DNA of 64,000 nt from Roseibium aggregatum (GTDB taxonomy: Bacteria > Pseudomonadota > Alphaproteobacteria > Rhizobiales > Stappiaceae), in NCBI RefSeq assembly GCF_017309185.1, contig NZ_JAEKJZ010000007.1, positions 186,001 to 250,000 of the forward strand. Reading direction: 5' to 3'. Below, in pieces: positions 36,278-46,293 of the stretch; positions within the stretch are counted from its first letter, which is position 1, and each line of letters begins with the position of its first letter. A program made the translations under genes and the position numbers. The notes below the pieces were generated by a model. That model saw only the letters and a program-made list of their open reading frames with translations, did not search any database and was not told the DNA's origin.

Positions 36278-36538
36278 CTATTCGAACCGGCCGGGAACGA
36301 ACACGCCATCGCGTATTTCCGACGGCCTGTAGCTCTTTTCCACGTCGCTGCGGCCGACCGTGGCCATGATCACCATCCCGGCGATCACCAGCGAAAGACC
36401 CGCAAGCGTCAGCCAGGCGAGAGGTCCCTTCGTCCACATGTCCGCCTGTTTGCGGTGCGCACTCAGCCAGAGAAAGAGCCCGTATCCCAGAAACGGCAGG
36501 AGGAACAGGAAAAGTTGGGCAAGAAAGACACGCAGCAT
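36278..36538 (-). CDS. DUF6111 family small membrane protein
   Basis: This 86-residue protein has two membrane segments (~3-25 and ~42-62) and a polar C-terminus (RPSEIRDGVFVPGRFE). It fits the DUF6111 proteins found beside Nudix and CCA genes in related bacteria. Its ATG overlaps the Nudix stop as TGATG, so it is translationally coupled. Function unknown. Confidence 0.8.
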   Translation of the reverse strand: MLRVFLAQLFLFLLPFLGYGLFLWLSAHRKQADMWTKGPLAWLTLAGLSLVIAGMVIMATVGRSDVEKSYRPSEIRDGVFVPGRFE

Positions 36539-37173
36539 CAGCGGTAGACCGTTTCATAAAGGGAGCGGATAATCCCGGCGGTAACGCCCCAGATGTAGCG
36601 CTTGCCGAAGGGCATGGCATAGAAATAGCGGCGCTTGCCCTGCCAGTCCCGGCTCAGCTTCCGGTGATTGGCCGGGTCCATAAGGAACCGCAGGGGCACT
36701 TCGAAGACCTCCTCGACTTCTTCCGGGTTGGGCTTGAACGCCGGCGCGGCATGGATGAGGCCCACCACCGGAACGACCCGGTAACCGGAACCTGTCAGGT
36801 AAGGCGCAAGATTGCCCAGCGGTTCCACCCGGGCGGGTGGCAGCCCGATTTCCTCGTCCGCTTCCCGCAGGGCGGCTGCGATCGGATCCGCATCCGTCGG
36901 ATCGACCTTTCCGCCCGGAAAGGCGATCTGTCCCGCATGCGAATTAAGATGCGCGGTCCTTTGCGTCAGCACCACCTTCGGATCATCGGGTTCGGCCGTG
37001 AGGCCGATCAGGACAGCCGCGTCCCGAGGCGGGCCATCCCAGCGGGCGTAGGGCGGCAGATCCGGATTGAGCACATGATCTCCGGTCTCCCGGTCCGCGT
37101 CGTGGCGGGCAGCCGTGTCGAGGCGCGCCGATATCCATTCCGGCCAGTCGGTGGCTGTAAAAGCGTCAGTCAT
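36538..37173 (-). CDS. Nudix hydrolase, CoA pyrophosphatase type
   Basis: This 211-residue protein has the Nudix region as FPGGKVDPTDADPIAAALREADEEIGLPP, with the READEEIG core intact. An upstream LTQRTAHLNSHAGQIAFPGG stretch is the CoA-pyrophosphatase (NudL-like) signature. It likely hydrolyses CoA or oxidised CoA to phosphopantetheine and 3',5'-ADP. It is second in a four-gene operon. Confidence 0.9.
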   Translation of the reverse strand: MTDAFTATDWPEWISARLDTAARHDADRETGDHVLNPDLPPYARWDGPPRDAAVLIGLTAEPDDPKVVLTQRTAHLNSHAGQIAFPGGKVDPTDADPIAAALREADEEIGLPPARVEPLGNLAPYLTGSGYRVVPVVGLIHAAPAFKPNPEEVEEVFEVPLRFLMDPANHRKLSRDWQGKRRYFYAMPFGKRYIWGVTAGIIRSLYETVYR

Positions 37174-37223
37174 GAAAGAAGCGGTCTTTGGAGAATCTCA
37201 TCCCGTCCCTTGCGTTCAATTCC

Positions 37224-37814
37224 TTATGGCTCCGCGCCCGCGAGGAGATCCGGATCCACCTCGAAAAACCGACCCTTGCTCCAAACTCCCATGTCCACAC
37301 CAGTTGGTGCTTCCCGTTCCTCCATCAAGTCGGCCAACTGATACATGAGCGCCCGGGTGAAAAGCGCTTCCAGACGGCCCCGCACGTGAACATAGGGTTT
37401 CAAACCGCCGCTGTCCGGTTCTTTTTCGAACCTGAGCGGGTGCTCCGGTCCGATTGCCACAAGATCACCGAGATTTGTCCGCACCGTCAGCACCTGGGTT
37501 TCGAGCTTTCCCTCGACCGCCATTTCGACAGCCAGGAGCGGGGCGTCTTCGACCGTGATGCCGATTTTTTCCACCGGGGTCACGAGATAGTGACGGCCGT
37601 CCGCATCCTTGCGCAGGACCGAGGCGAACAACTTGACGAGCGCCTCCCGGCCGATCGGCGAACCGAGGTAGAACCAGGTACCGTCTCGGGCGATCCTTAT
37701 ATCGAGATCGCCGCAAAACGGCGGATCCCATTTCTCCACCGGAGGCGGTGGCCTGTCCCTGGAATCCGCCCGTCCGATCAGCGCCCGGAGCCCCTCCGGC
37801 ATCGTGCTGGCCAT
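37224..37814 (-). CDS. DUF1285 domain protein
   Basis: This protein of 196 residues matches DUF1285 by PPVEKWDPPFCGDLDIRIARDGTWFYLGSPIGR at the N-terminus and a following LVKLFASVLRKD...YLVTPVEK segment. Its function is unknown. The ATG at 37814 has AAGGAA 9 bases upstream, better than 37835. It is first in the operon, followed by the Nudix gene after 50 bases. Confidence 0.85.
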   Translation of the reverse strand: MASTMPEGLRALIGRADSRDRPPPPVEKWDPPFCGDLDIRIARDGTWFYLGSPIGREALVKLFASVLRKDADGRHYLVTPVEKIGITVEDAPLLAVEMAVEGKLETQVLTVRTNLGDLVAIGPEHPLRFEKEPDSGGLKPYVHVRGRLEALFTRALMYQLADLMEEREAPTGVDMGVWSKGRFFEVDPDLLAGAEP

Positions 37815-38120
37815 GTCTTGAGTTTCCTTCGTCATCGCCGCGTTACCGCTCCCTGCTTATCGTATCGGAGGACACCGCGACAATTGACAATTCCGCACGC
37901 CATGTCACCGCCCCCCGGCCGGCACGGTTACCGGCGGGCTGAAGCTTTTCCCCAGCGCAGGGCAAGAATCTTGGACCTTTCCACTGTATGGCGCACATTT
38001 GCGCCTTATCTACGAATTTATATGGTGTCAGACTGCCTGAGTCGCAGCAACCAGAGTTCAATGCGCTATAGTGCCATCCAGGACCGGAAGGCCGAACTCC
38101 AGCTACGGGAAAGGTGATAC
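37815..38120. other. Divergent promoter region between the DUF1285 and moxR operons
   Basis: This 306-base gap separates two operons transcribed away from each other and must contain both promoters. I see no gene or clear operator in it. The part around 37990-38080 is AT-richer than its surroundings. Confidence 0.5.
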
Positions 38121-39140
<1,020 letters not shown>

Positions 39141-39167
39141 CCCTGACGCCTTCGGGAGCCTGAGCGC

Positions 39168-40091
39168 ATGGACATGCACGACACGAAAGCCGGCTTTGAT
39201 CAAAAGACCTGGCCCAATGTTATCGGCGAGGCCCGGTCGGTTGCGGACGCGCTGCCGGACCTGCTGGTGGAAGCGAGCCATGTCGCCAGTTCGATCATCG
39301 CCGGCTGGCACGGACGGCGCCGGGCGGGTCCGGGCGAGAGTTTCTGGCAGTTCCGGCCATTCCACATGGGCGAACCGGCCAAACGCATCGACTGGCGCCG
39401 CTCCGCCCGCGATGACCATCTTTATGTCCGCGAGCGGGAATGGGAAGCCGCCCACACGGTCTGGCTCTGGGCCGATCTCTCCTCGTCCATGGTCTTCCAA
39501 TCGCGCCTGGCCGGCGTCAGCAAGCGGGACCGCTCGATCGTGCTGATGCTGGCACTCGCCGACATGCTTGCGGAAACCGGCGAACGTATCGGGCTCCCCG
39601 GCCTGACACGCCCCTTCTCCGACCGTCGCGCCGCCGAACGGCTCGCCGATGCCCTGACCCATTTGTCCAAACCGATTGCCCTGCCGGACACCATGTCGGT
39701 GAAGCGCTTTGCCGATATCGTCCTGATTTCGGACTTCCTCGATCCCCTTGAAGACATTGCCGCCTGGATTGGGCGGGTCGCGGGCACCGGTGCGCGCGGC
39801 CACGTCGTCCAGGTCCTTGACCCGATCGAAGAGACATTTCCCTTCGACGGCCGGGTCGAGTTCACCGACCCCGAAAAAGGGTTCCGCCTGACGGCGGGCC
39901 GGGCGGAAACCTGGCGCGAGGACTACAAAAACAAGCTTGAGGCCCACCGGGCGGAAATCAGGGATATGGCGCGCAAGGCCGGTTGGACCTATGTTCTACA
40001 CCATACCGACCGGCCCGCGTCGGAGCCGCTGTTGGTGCTGCACAGCGCGTTGTCCGGTGCGCTGGACGTGATGCAGAAAGGAGGCGTTTGA
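39168..40091 (+). CDS. DUF58 domain protein
   Basis: This 307-residue protein has the DUF58 core GESFWQFRPFHMGEPAKRIDWRRSARDDHLYVRERE (~55-95) and a VWA-like fold after it (VWLWADLSSSMVFQS resembles a MIDAS DxSxS). Such proteins are MoxR partners. The ATG has CGGGAG upstream and lies 27 bases after moxR. Confidence 0.92.
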   Translation: MDMHDTKAGFDQKTWPNVIGEARSVADALPDLLVEASHVASSIIAGWHGRRRAGPGESFWQFRPFHMGEPAKRIDWRRSARDDHLYVREREWEAAHTVWLWADLSSSMVFQSRLAGVSKRDRSIVLMLALADMLAETGERIGLPGLTRPFSDRRAAERLADALTHLSKPIALPDTMSVKRFADIVLISDFLDPLEDIAAWIGRVAGTGARGHVVQVLDPIEETFPFDGRVEFTDPEKGFRLTAGRAETWREDYKNKLEAHRAEIRDMARKAGWTYVLHHTDRPASEPLLVLHSALSGALDVMQKGGV

Positions 40092-40094
40092 GCC

Positions 40095-42914
40095 GTGTTC
40101 GCTGGCCTGCCCCTGACCTTTACCGCGCCTTTTGCCCTGGGGGCTCTTGCCCTGTTGCCGGTTATCTGGTGGCTTCTTCGGCTGACGCCGCCCCGGCCGC
40201 GCGAAATCCAGTTTCCGCCGACCCGGCTGCTGCTCGACATCGACCGCCATGAGGAAACGCCGCAGCGCAGCCCCTGGTGGCTGACGCTTTTGCGCCTTTT
40301 TCTGGCCGCCATGGTCATCGTTGCCCTGGCCGGGCCGGTCTGGCGGACGGCGGACCCGATCGACACCGGCGACGGCATTCTCTGGCTTCTGGTCGACAAC
40401 GGCTGGACCTCCGCGAAGAGCTGGCCCCAGCAGGTTGGCACCGCGGAACAGCTCCTCGCCGACGCTGAAAACGACGGCCGCCCCGTTTTGCTGGCCGCCA
40501 CCGCCGACGGCCCATCGCAGGGCTTTGTTCCGGAAGCCGCCGCAAGCGCCCTTGAAAAACTGCGCGCGCTCGAACCGCGCCCCTATCCGCCGGAGCGCAG
40601 CGAACTGAATATCGGCCTGCGCAAGGCCGCCGAAAAGTCTGCGCCGGGCGCCGTCGTCTGGCTGACGGACAGCACCCGGACCAAAGGCGCATTTCTGACC
40701 GATCTTGCCGCGATCACCGGGAATACGCCCATCACGGTCCTCACCGGACTGGAAACGCCGATGGGCCTGAAGGACCTGTCCAACGATGCCGAGGCGCTCT
40801 CGGTCACCGTGGTCCGCCATCCGGAGCGCGATTTGAACACCGCGACCGTCCAGGCGCTCGACCTGAAGGGACTGGTGCTTGGGGAAGTTCAAGCCGTTTT
40901 CGGCAGGGACGAGACCGAAACGGAAGCCCGGTTCGAATTGCCGAGCGAATTGCGCAACGACGTTGCCCGGGTGGAAGTGGCTGGAGAGGCCGCCGCCGGA
41001 GCGGTTCAACTTGTCGACGACAGCTGGCGGCGCCGAACGGTCGGCCTGGTTTCCGGCCAGTCCGGCGATCTCGATCAGCCTTTGCTGTCGCCACTCTATT
41101 ACCTGGAACGCGCGCTCGCCCCGTTCTCCGATATCCGCCATCCAAGGGATACGGATATTGCGGATGCGGTCCCGGAGCTCATCGACCAGGGCATCTCGGT
41201 TCTGGTGCTGGCCGATGTCGGCCGAATGCCGGACACGACAACCGCGGCCTTGCGCGAATGGGTCCAGAACGGCGGCACCCTTGTCCGCTTCGCCGGACCG
41301 CGCACCGCCGGGGGAAGCGACGACCTGATTCCGGTCCGGCTGCGCTCCGGCGACCGCTCGCTCGGCGGGTCGCTGTCGTGGAAACAGCCGCAGCATCTGG
41401 CGGATTTTCCAGAGGATTCGCCCTTTTCCGGCCTGAAGGTACCGCAGGAAGTCACCGTGACCCGCCAGGTCCTCGCCGAACCCACGTCCGATCTTCCCGA
41501 CCGGACCTGGGCGATGCTTGAGGACGGCACGCCACTTGTGACCGCGGGTCCCGTCGGGGCCGGGTCCGTCGTTCTGTTCCATGTCACCGCGGACAGCGCC
41601 TGGTCCAATCTCCCGCTTTCCGGCGTTTTCCTGAACATGCTGCGCCGGATCCTTGCGGTTTCGAACGTTGCCGCCGCATCGGAGACATCTGACGACAGCA
41701 CGGCTTCGAAGGGCGTACTGCCGCCTCTGCGCCTGCTTGACGGCTACGGACGCTTTGGGCCACCCCCGGTGGAAGTGACGCCCGTCAGCGCCGCGTTGTT
41801 CCGCGATGCATCGGCGAGCCGCAGGACCCCTCCGGGCCTCTATGGCACCGAGGATGGCTTCCGCGCCCTGAACCTGATGGGAAGCGGCGACGAACTCCTT
41901 CCCCTCGCCCTGGAGACTCTTGGCGAACGGGCCGTTGAAGGCGCCTATCCGGAATCGGATCCCATCGACATGAGATCCTTTTTCTTCACCCTCGCCTTCC
42001 TCCTGATGGTCGCCGACGCGGTCGCGGTCTTCCTCCTCGCGGGGGGCTTGAGCCGTATCGGCCTGCGCGGCCGGACCGCCGGAACGGCCATCGCCCTTGT
42101 GCTCGCCGCGGCTCTGTTCACGGCGGCCGGAAGCGGCCGGGTGGAAGCGCAATCGAACTCGGACGACCTGCGGGCACTGGAGTCCACCCTGCAGACACGG
42201 CTGGCCTATGTGCTTACCGGCAATCCGGAAATCGACGACGCCAGCGCGGCAGGGCTTGCCGGGCTGACACAATTTCTGGCCGAACGCACAGCGCTTGAGC
42301 CGGGCAAGCCGGTCGCCATCGACATCGCCCGGGACGAGCTTGCCTTCTATTCGCTTCTCTACTGGCCGATCGATCCCGCCATGGACAAGCCGGACGATCA
42401 GACGATTGCCCGCATCGACACCTTCATGCGCAACGGCGGCACGATCCTGTTCGACACGCGCGATCACATCAACGCATCGGCCAGCGGCTTCTCGTCGACA
42501 CCTGCGACGCTGAAACTGCGCGAGATACTCGAGGACCTGGATGTTCCGCCCCTGGAACCGGTTCCGCCCGATCATGTTCTGACCAAGGCCTTCTACCTGC
42601 TCAATTCCTTCCCCGGCCGCTATGCCACCAGTCCGCTCTGGGTCGAGAGCCTGGAGGAAGTGGCTGCCCGCGGCGACCGGCCGGTCCGGGCCGGTGACGG
42701 TGTTTCGCCGCTCCTGATCACAGGCAACGACTTCGCCGCGGCCTGGGCCATCACCCCGCAAGGCGACTTCATGTATCCGACCGTGCCAAATCACCCGAGA
42801 CAGCGGGACTTCGCCTTCCGCTCCGGCGTCAACATCGTCATGTACAGCCTGACCGGAAACTACAAGGCCGATCAGGTTCACATCCCCGCTCTCCTCGAGC
42901 GGCTCGGACAATAG
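40095..42914 (+). CDS. BatA-like/DUF4159 membrane protein
   Basis: This 939-residue protein has two N-terminal membrane helices in a BatA-type aerotolerance domain (FALGALALLPVIWWLL; LLRLFLAAMVIVALAGPVW), a large region of VWA-like and glutamine-amidotransferase-like folds, another membrane pair near 635-680, and a C-terminal DUF4159 domain (DELAFYSLLYWPID...DTFMRNGGTILFDTRDH). The GTG start has AAAGGAGG 10 bases upstream and follows the DUF58 stop by 3 bases. The fusion of both modules in one chain is notable. Confidence 0.88.
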   Translation: MFAGLPLTFTAPFALGALALLPVIWWLLRLTPPRPREIQFPPTRLLLDIDRHEETPQRSPWWLTLLRLFLAAMVIVALAGPVWRTADPIDTGDGILWLLVDNGWTSAKSWPQQVGTAEQLLADAENDGRPVLLAATADGPSQGFVPEAAASALEKLRALEPRPYPPERSELNIGLRKAAEKSAPGAVVWLTDSTRTKGAFLTDLAAITGNTPITVLTGLETPMGLKDLSNDAEALSVTVVRHPERDLNTATVQALDLKGLVLGEVQAVFGRDETETEARFELPSELRNDVARVEVAGEAAAGAVQLVDDSWRRRTVGLVSGQSGDLDQPLLSPLYYLERALAPFSDIRHPRDTDIADAVPELIDQGISVLVLADVGRMPDTTTAALREWVQNGGTLVRFAGPRTAGGSDDLIPVRLRSGDRSLGGSLSWKQPQHLADFPEDSPFSGLKVPQEVTVTRQVLAEPTSDLPDRTWAMLEDGTPLVTAGPVGAGSVVLFHVTADSAWSNLPLSGVFLNMLRRILAVSNVAAASETSDDSTASKGVLPPLRLLDGYGRFGPPPVEVTPVSAALFRDASASRRTPPGLYGTEDGFRALNLMGSGDELLPLALETLGERAVEGAYPESDPIDMRSFFFTLAFLLMVADAVAVFLLAGGLSRIGLRGRTAGTAIALVLAAALFTAAGSGRVEAQSNSDDLRALESTLQTRLAYVLTGNPEIDDASAAGLAGLTQFLAERTALEPGKPVAIDIARDELAFYSLLYWPIDPAMDKPDDQTIARIDTFMRNGGTILFDTRDHINASASGFSSTPATLKLREILEDLDVPPLEPVPPDHVLTKAFYLLNSFPGRYATSPLWVESLEEVAARGDRPVRAGDGVSPLLITGNDFAAAWAITPQGDFMYPTVPNHPRQRDFAFRSGVNIVMYSLTGNYKADQVHIPALLERLGQ

Positions 42915-42929
42915 GTTTCAGGAGCGCCG

Positions 42930-45005
42930 ATGGTCTGGTCCCTTTCCTTCGACCCCTTGCTGCCCGTCTGGGCGCTGAGCATAGGCCTCGTTCTCGCTCT
43001 GGTTCTGACGGGGATTTCCGGCTTTCTCGGCCTGCGCGGCTGGACCTTACGGTCGCTCACCATGGGTCTGCTGCTGCTGGCCCTTGTCAACCCGGCCATC
43101 GAGCGGGAAGACCGGGAGCCGCTTTCAAGCGTCGTTGCTCTGGTTGTCGACAAGAGCCAGAGCCAGCGGCTTGCGGACAGGGAAACGACGGCGGAGGAAG
43201 CAGCGAAGGTCCTGCAAAACCGGATCGAGGCGCTCGGCGCATTCGAGCTCAGGGTTCTGGACGCCCGCAACTCCAATGCCGGCGACGGTACCGAGGTGTT
43301 CCAGACCCTGGCCAACGGCCTTGCGGACGTGCCGCCGGAACGGGTCGGTGGCGCGGTTATCGTCACCGACGGCCAGGTTCACGATATTCCCGAAAACGCC
43401 GGCGCCCTCGGCTTCGATGCGCCGGTTCACAGCCTGATCACCGGCACCGCCGAAGAGCGCGACCGGCGCATCGTGCTCGACAAGGCCCCCCGCTTCGGTC
43501 TCGTCGGCTCTGAACAGACCGTCAGCCTCACGGTCGTCGACCAGGGACAGGGCACCGGTCCCGGCGACCGGGTGCGCGTCACCGTCAAACGGGATGGCGA
43601 TATCGTCAGCGAACGTGTCGCCCACACCGGCGAAAAGATCGACATACCGGTCGCCATCGCCCATGGCGGGGACAATATTTTCGAATTCGAGGCGGAACCG
43701 CTCGACGGCGAGCTGACGGCCCTGAACAACCGTGCCGTGGTCACGATCGACGGCATCCGCGAAAACCTCAGGGTGCTTCTCGTCTCCGGCTCCCCCCATG
43801 CCGGGGAACGGACCTGGCGCAACCTGCTCAAATCCGACGCCTCTGTCGATCTGGTGCATTTCACCATTCTGCGCCCGCCGGAAAAGCAGGACGGCACGCC
43901 GATCAACGAGCTGTCCCTGATCGCCTTTCCGACGCGCGAACTGTTCTCCGTCAAGATCGACGAATTCGACCTGATCATCTTCGACCGCTATGTCCGGCGC
44001 GGCGTCCTGCCGATGCTCTATTTCGATAATATTGCCCGCTACGTGCGCGACGGTGGAGCGGTTCTCCTGGCCGGCGGGCCGGACTATGCCGAGGGCGGCA
44101 GCCTGTATCGCACGCCCCTTGCCCCGATCCTGCCTGCCCGGCCCACGGGCACGATCCTGGAGCAGCCATATCACGCCGAACTGGCCGAGATCGGCCTGCG
44201 CCATCCGGTGACCAGGGGACTGCCGGGCGCCGATCAGGATCCGCCCGCCTGGAGCCGCTGGTTCCGGGCGGTCGATACCGAACTCGACAAGGGCCAGACC
44301 CTGATGAGCGGCCCGAGCGACACGCCACTCCTGGTTCTGAACCGGGAAGGCGAAGGCCGGGTCGCCATGCTCCTGTCCGACCATGTCTGGCTTTGGGCGC
44401 GCGGCTATGAGGGCGGCGGCCCCCACGTCCCGCTCCTGCGCCGGCTCGCCCATTGGCTGATGCAGGAACCGGACCTGGAAGAAGAAGCGCTGAAGGTAAC
44501 GCTGCGCGGCACTGAACTGGCGATCGAACGCCAGACCCTTGGGGAAACGGTCGGAGAGGTGACCGTGGTCTCCCCTACCGGCGACCAGTCAGCAGTCACA
44601 CTCACCGAACAGGAGCCCGGATTGTGGCGCGGCGGGTCTCTGGCCAATGAAACCGGTCTTTACTCGGTCTCCGATGGCGACATGAGCACCCTCATCCATG
44701 TCGGCCCGCAAAATCCGCGCGAATATACCGATGTCCTGTCCACGACGGAGGTTCTCTCTCCTCTGACGGAGGCCACAGGCGGCGCTTCACGGCGCTTGAG
44801 AGATATTGGCGGCGACCTTGACGTGCCCCGTGTCGTCTCCATGCGCCAGTCGGCCAGCTACGCGGGCAACGGCTGGATCGGCCTGAAGGCGACCGAGGCC
44901 AGCGTCCTGAACGGCGTCGACCGCTATCCGCTGATGGTCGGCCTGCTCGGTCTCGCTCTTCTGCTCGGCGCCCTGTCGATGACCTGGTATCGCGAAGGAC
45001 GGTAG
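42930..45005 (+). CDS. Large membrane protein with VWA-like/amidotransferase-like region
   Basis: This 691-residue protein starts with two membrane helices (~12-55) and ends with another (~665-685). The intervening domain has VVALVVDKSQSQRL, resembling a VWA MIDAS DxSxS, and GGAVIVTDGQVHD. Later parts resemble the glutamine-amidotransferase-like folds seen in MoxR operons (YFDNIARYVRDGGAVLLAGG). CAGGAG precedes the ATG. It ends the operon; an inverted-repeat element lies 94 bases downstream. Confidence 0.85.
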   Translation: MVWSLSFDPLLPVWALSIGLVLALVLTGISGFLGLRGWTLRSLTMGLLLLALVNPAIEREDREPLSSVVALVVDKSQSQRLADRETTAEEAAKVLQNRIEALGAFELRVLDARNSNAGDGTEVFQTLANGLADVPPERVGGAVIVTDGQVHDIPENAGALGFDAPVHSLITGTAEERDRRIVLDKAPRFGLVGSEQTVSLTVVDQGQGTGPGDRVRVTVKRDGDIVSERVAHTGEKIDIPVAIAHGGDNIFEFEAEPLDGELTALNNRAVVTIDGIRENLRVLLVSGSPHAGERTWRNLLKSDASVDLVHFTILRPPEKQDGTPINELSLIAFPTRELFSVKIDEFDLIIFDRYVRRGVLPMLYFDNIARYVRDGGAVLLAGGPDYAEGGSLYRTPLAPILPARPTGTILEQPYHAELAEIGLRHPVTRGLPGADQDPPAWSRWFRAVDTELDKGQTLMSGPSDTPLLVLNREGEGRVAMLLSDHVWLWARGYEGGGPHVPLLRRLAHWLMQEPDLEEEALKVTLRGTELAIERQTLGETVGEVTVVSPTGDQSAVTLTEQEPGLWRGGSLANETGLYSVSDGDMSTLIHVGPQNPREYTDVLSTTEVLSPLTEATGGASRRLRDIGGDLDVPRVVSMRQSASYAGNGWIGLKATEASVLNGVDRYPLMVGLLGLALLLGALSMTWYREGR

Positions 45006-45098
45006 GCGTTTTCAAGAGAAGACACCGAACCTTCCCCTCTACGGCCCCCCAGCCTGAGGAGGCGCCGCTTTGCGTCTCCTCAAGATGAGATTGAATCT

Positions 45099-45400
45099 CT
45101 AGAGCCCTTCCCGGTCATGTTGAACCATTTGATGGCTTTTGACGGCTCGCTCGGCAAGGCGCGTCGCGAAGTGCGATGCGGTGCATCGTGCGAGCGGCGC
45201 AACGCTGCCGATGGGCCGTCAAAAGCCACCCGGCTCGGGCAAAAGCGAGTGAAAAGTCAATCTCTTAGGGCCAGGCAAAATTGGTCTCTGGCTTTGTTGG
45301 ATAGCGCTTGAGGTGGACAACACCGCTGCGCGCAATCCGCCTCGCCAGAGACCAATTTTGTCTCAGTCAAATGATTCAATATGACCGGGAAGGGCTCTAG
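45099..45400. repeat. 302-bp MITE-like element with terminal inverted repeats and two internal hairpins
   Basis: The 34-bp ends (45099-45132 and 45367-45400, beginning CTAGAGCCCTTCCCGGTCAT) are inverted copies with two mismatches. Inside, TGGCTTTTGACGGC (45133-45146) pairs perfectly with 45215-45228, capped by a CGATGC/GCATCG hairpin at 45174-45188. A second 17-bp perfect stem joins 45276-45292 to 45344-45360. The whole can fold as a three-way junction. It holds no transposase. Its right tip provides the TAG stop of the adjoining GNAT gene. Confidence 0.8.
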
Positions 45401-45894
45401 CCCCACCCGCCCTGAACGTGCCCGCTCGGCATATCGCCACCGTTCAGGGGCGCGATGAGCAGGCGCGCCGGATCGACCGGACCAGGCAAGGTGATCAGCC
45501 CGGGGGGAACCTGTTGGAAGCCGAAGGGGCTGTAATAGGGCGCGTCGCCGACCAGCAACACCGCCTCTTCGCCGGCAGCCGCCGCGGAATCCATCGCCGT
45601 GCGCATCAGCGCCTTGCCGAGTCCCCGGTTCTTGAAGTCGGGAGAAACGGTCAAGGGCCCGAGCAGAAGCGCCCGCGTTGTCCCGATCGTGATCGGCGAC
45701 AGCCGGATGGAGCCGGCAATATGAGGCCCGGCAACGCCGACAAAGGAAAGATCCGGCCGATGCGGCACGTTTTCGCGAATCCGGAACGCGGTACGGGCGA
45801 AACGGCCCGGTCCGAACGCCTCTGCCTGGAGATCGTCGATGGTGGCAGTATCGGAAGCCTCTTCGGCCCGTATGGCCCAGGTGGAGAGTTTCAT
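45397..45894 (-). CDS. GNAT family N-acetyltransferase (YhbS-like)
   Basis: This 165-residue acetyltransferase shows an acetyl-CoA site in LLLGPLTVSPDFKNRGLGKALMRTAMDSA and the YhbS-type C-terminal LLVGDAPYYSPFGFQQVP. The acceptor is unknown. The stop codon falls inside the tip of the 302-bp inverted-repeat element, so the C-terminal residues may have been changed by its insertion. Confidence 0.88.
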   Translation of the reverse strand: MKLSTWAIRAEEASDTATIDDLQAEAFGPGRFARTAFRIRENVPHRPDLSFVGVAGPHIAGSIRLSPITIGTTRALLLGPLTVSPDFKNRGLGKALMRTAMDSAAAAGEEAVLLVGDAPYYSPFGFQQVPPGLITLPGPVDPARLLIAPLNGGDMPSGHVQGGWG

Positions 45895-46293
45895 GGGAGA
45901 GTTCCTGTCAAGCGGTCTTTTGGAGAAGAACGCGCCTGACTGCTACCCAGACGGAAATGAACCGGTCTATCCGGGAACAGGTCAGCCGCGACGGTGCGAA
46001 CGAGAAAAATCTCGTCGGCTGGTTCGTCGTCGGAGTGTCAGACCTGCGGTCATGTATCCCAGTCTCGTCCGTGGCTTGAGGGAACTTTGTGCGCTCCCCG
46101 GCATTTCCTGAATGAGCGAAAGCGGTTAGCACGCCGCCAGTGTCAGGTCCAGCGCTTTTTTGAAACCGGGTGGCCGCGGCGCCTTTCTCTATCGCTCGGG
46201 CCGATTGTTCAATGGCCGGAAACACAGCATTCAGCCGATTGATTTCCGCCGCCTGGAAACGACTTAATCGGGAAACAAATCAAGGAGACTGTC
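45895..46293. other. Gene-free gap before the glutathionyl-hydroquinone reductase gene
   Basis: This 399-base gap lies between two outward-facing genes. Several short frames cross it, including one of 105 codons on the minus strand (45908-46225), but none has a recognisable domain. A GAAAAATCTCGTCGGCTGG region and scattered short palindromes are present. It should contain both promoters. Confidence 0.4.

Noticed and set aside
39996..42911. A 971-codon minus-strand open frame
   Set aside because: It is antisense to the DUF4159 gene, shows no domain, and has the composition expected of the reverse strand of a GC-rich gene.
45908..46225. A 105-codon minus-strand frame in the gap before the glutathionyl-hydroquinone reductase gene
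   Set aside because: There is no domain and no ribosome site, and composition is not gene-like; I left it as part of the gap.
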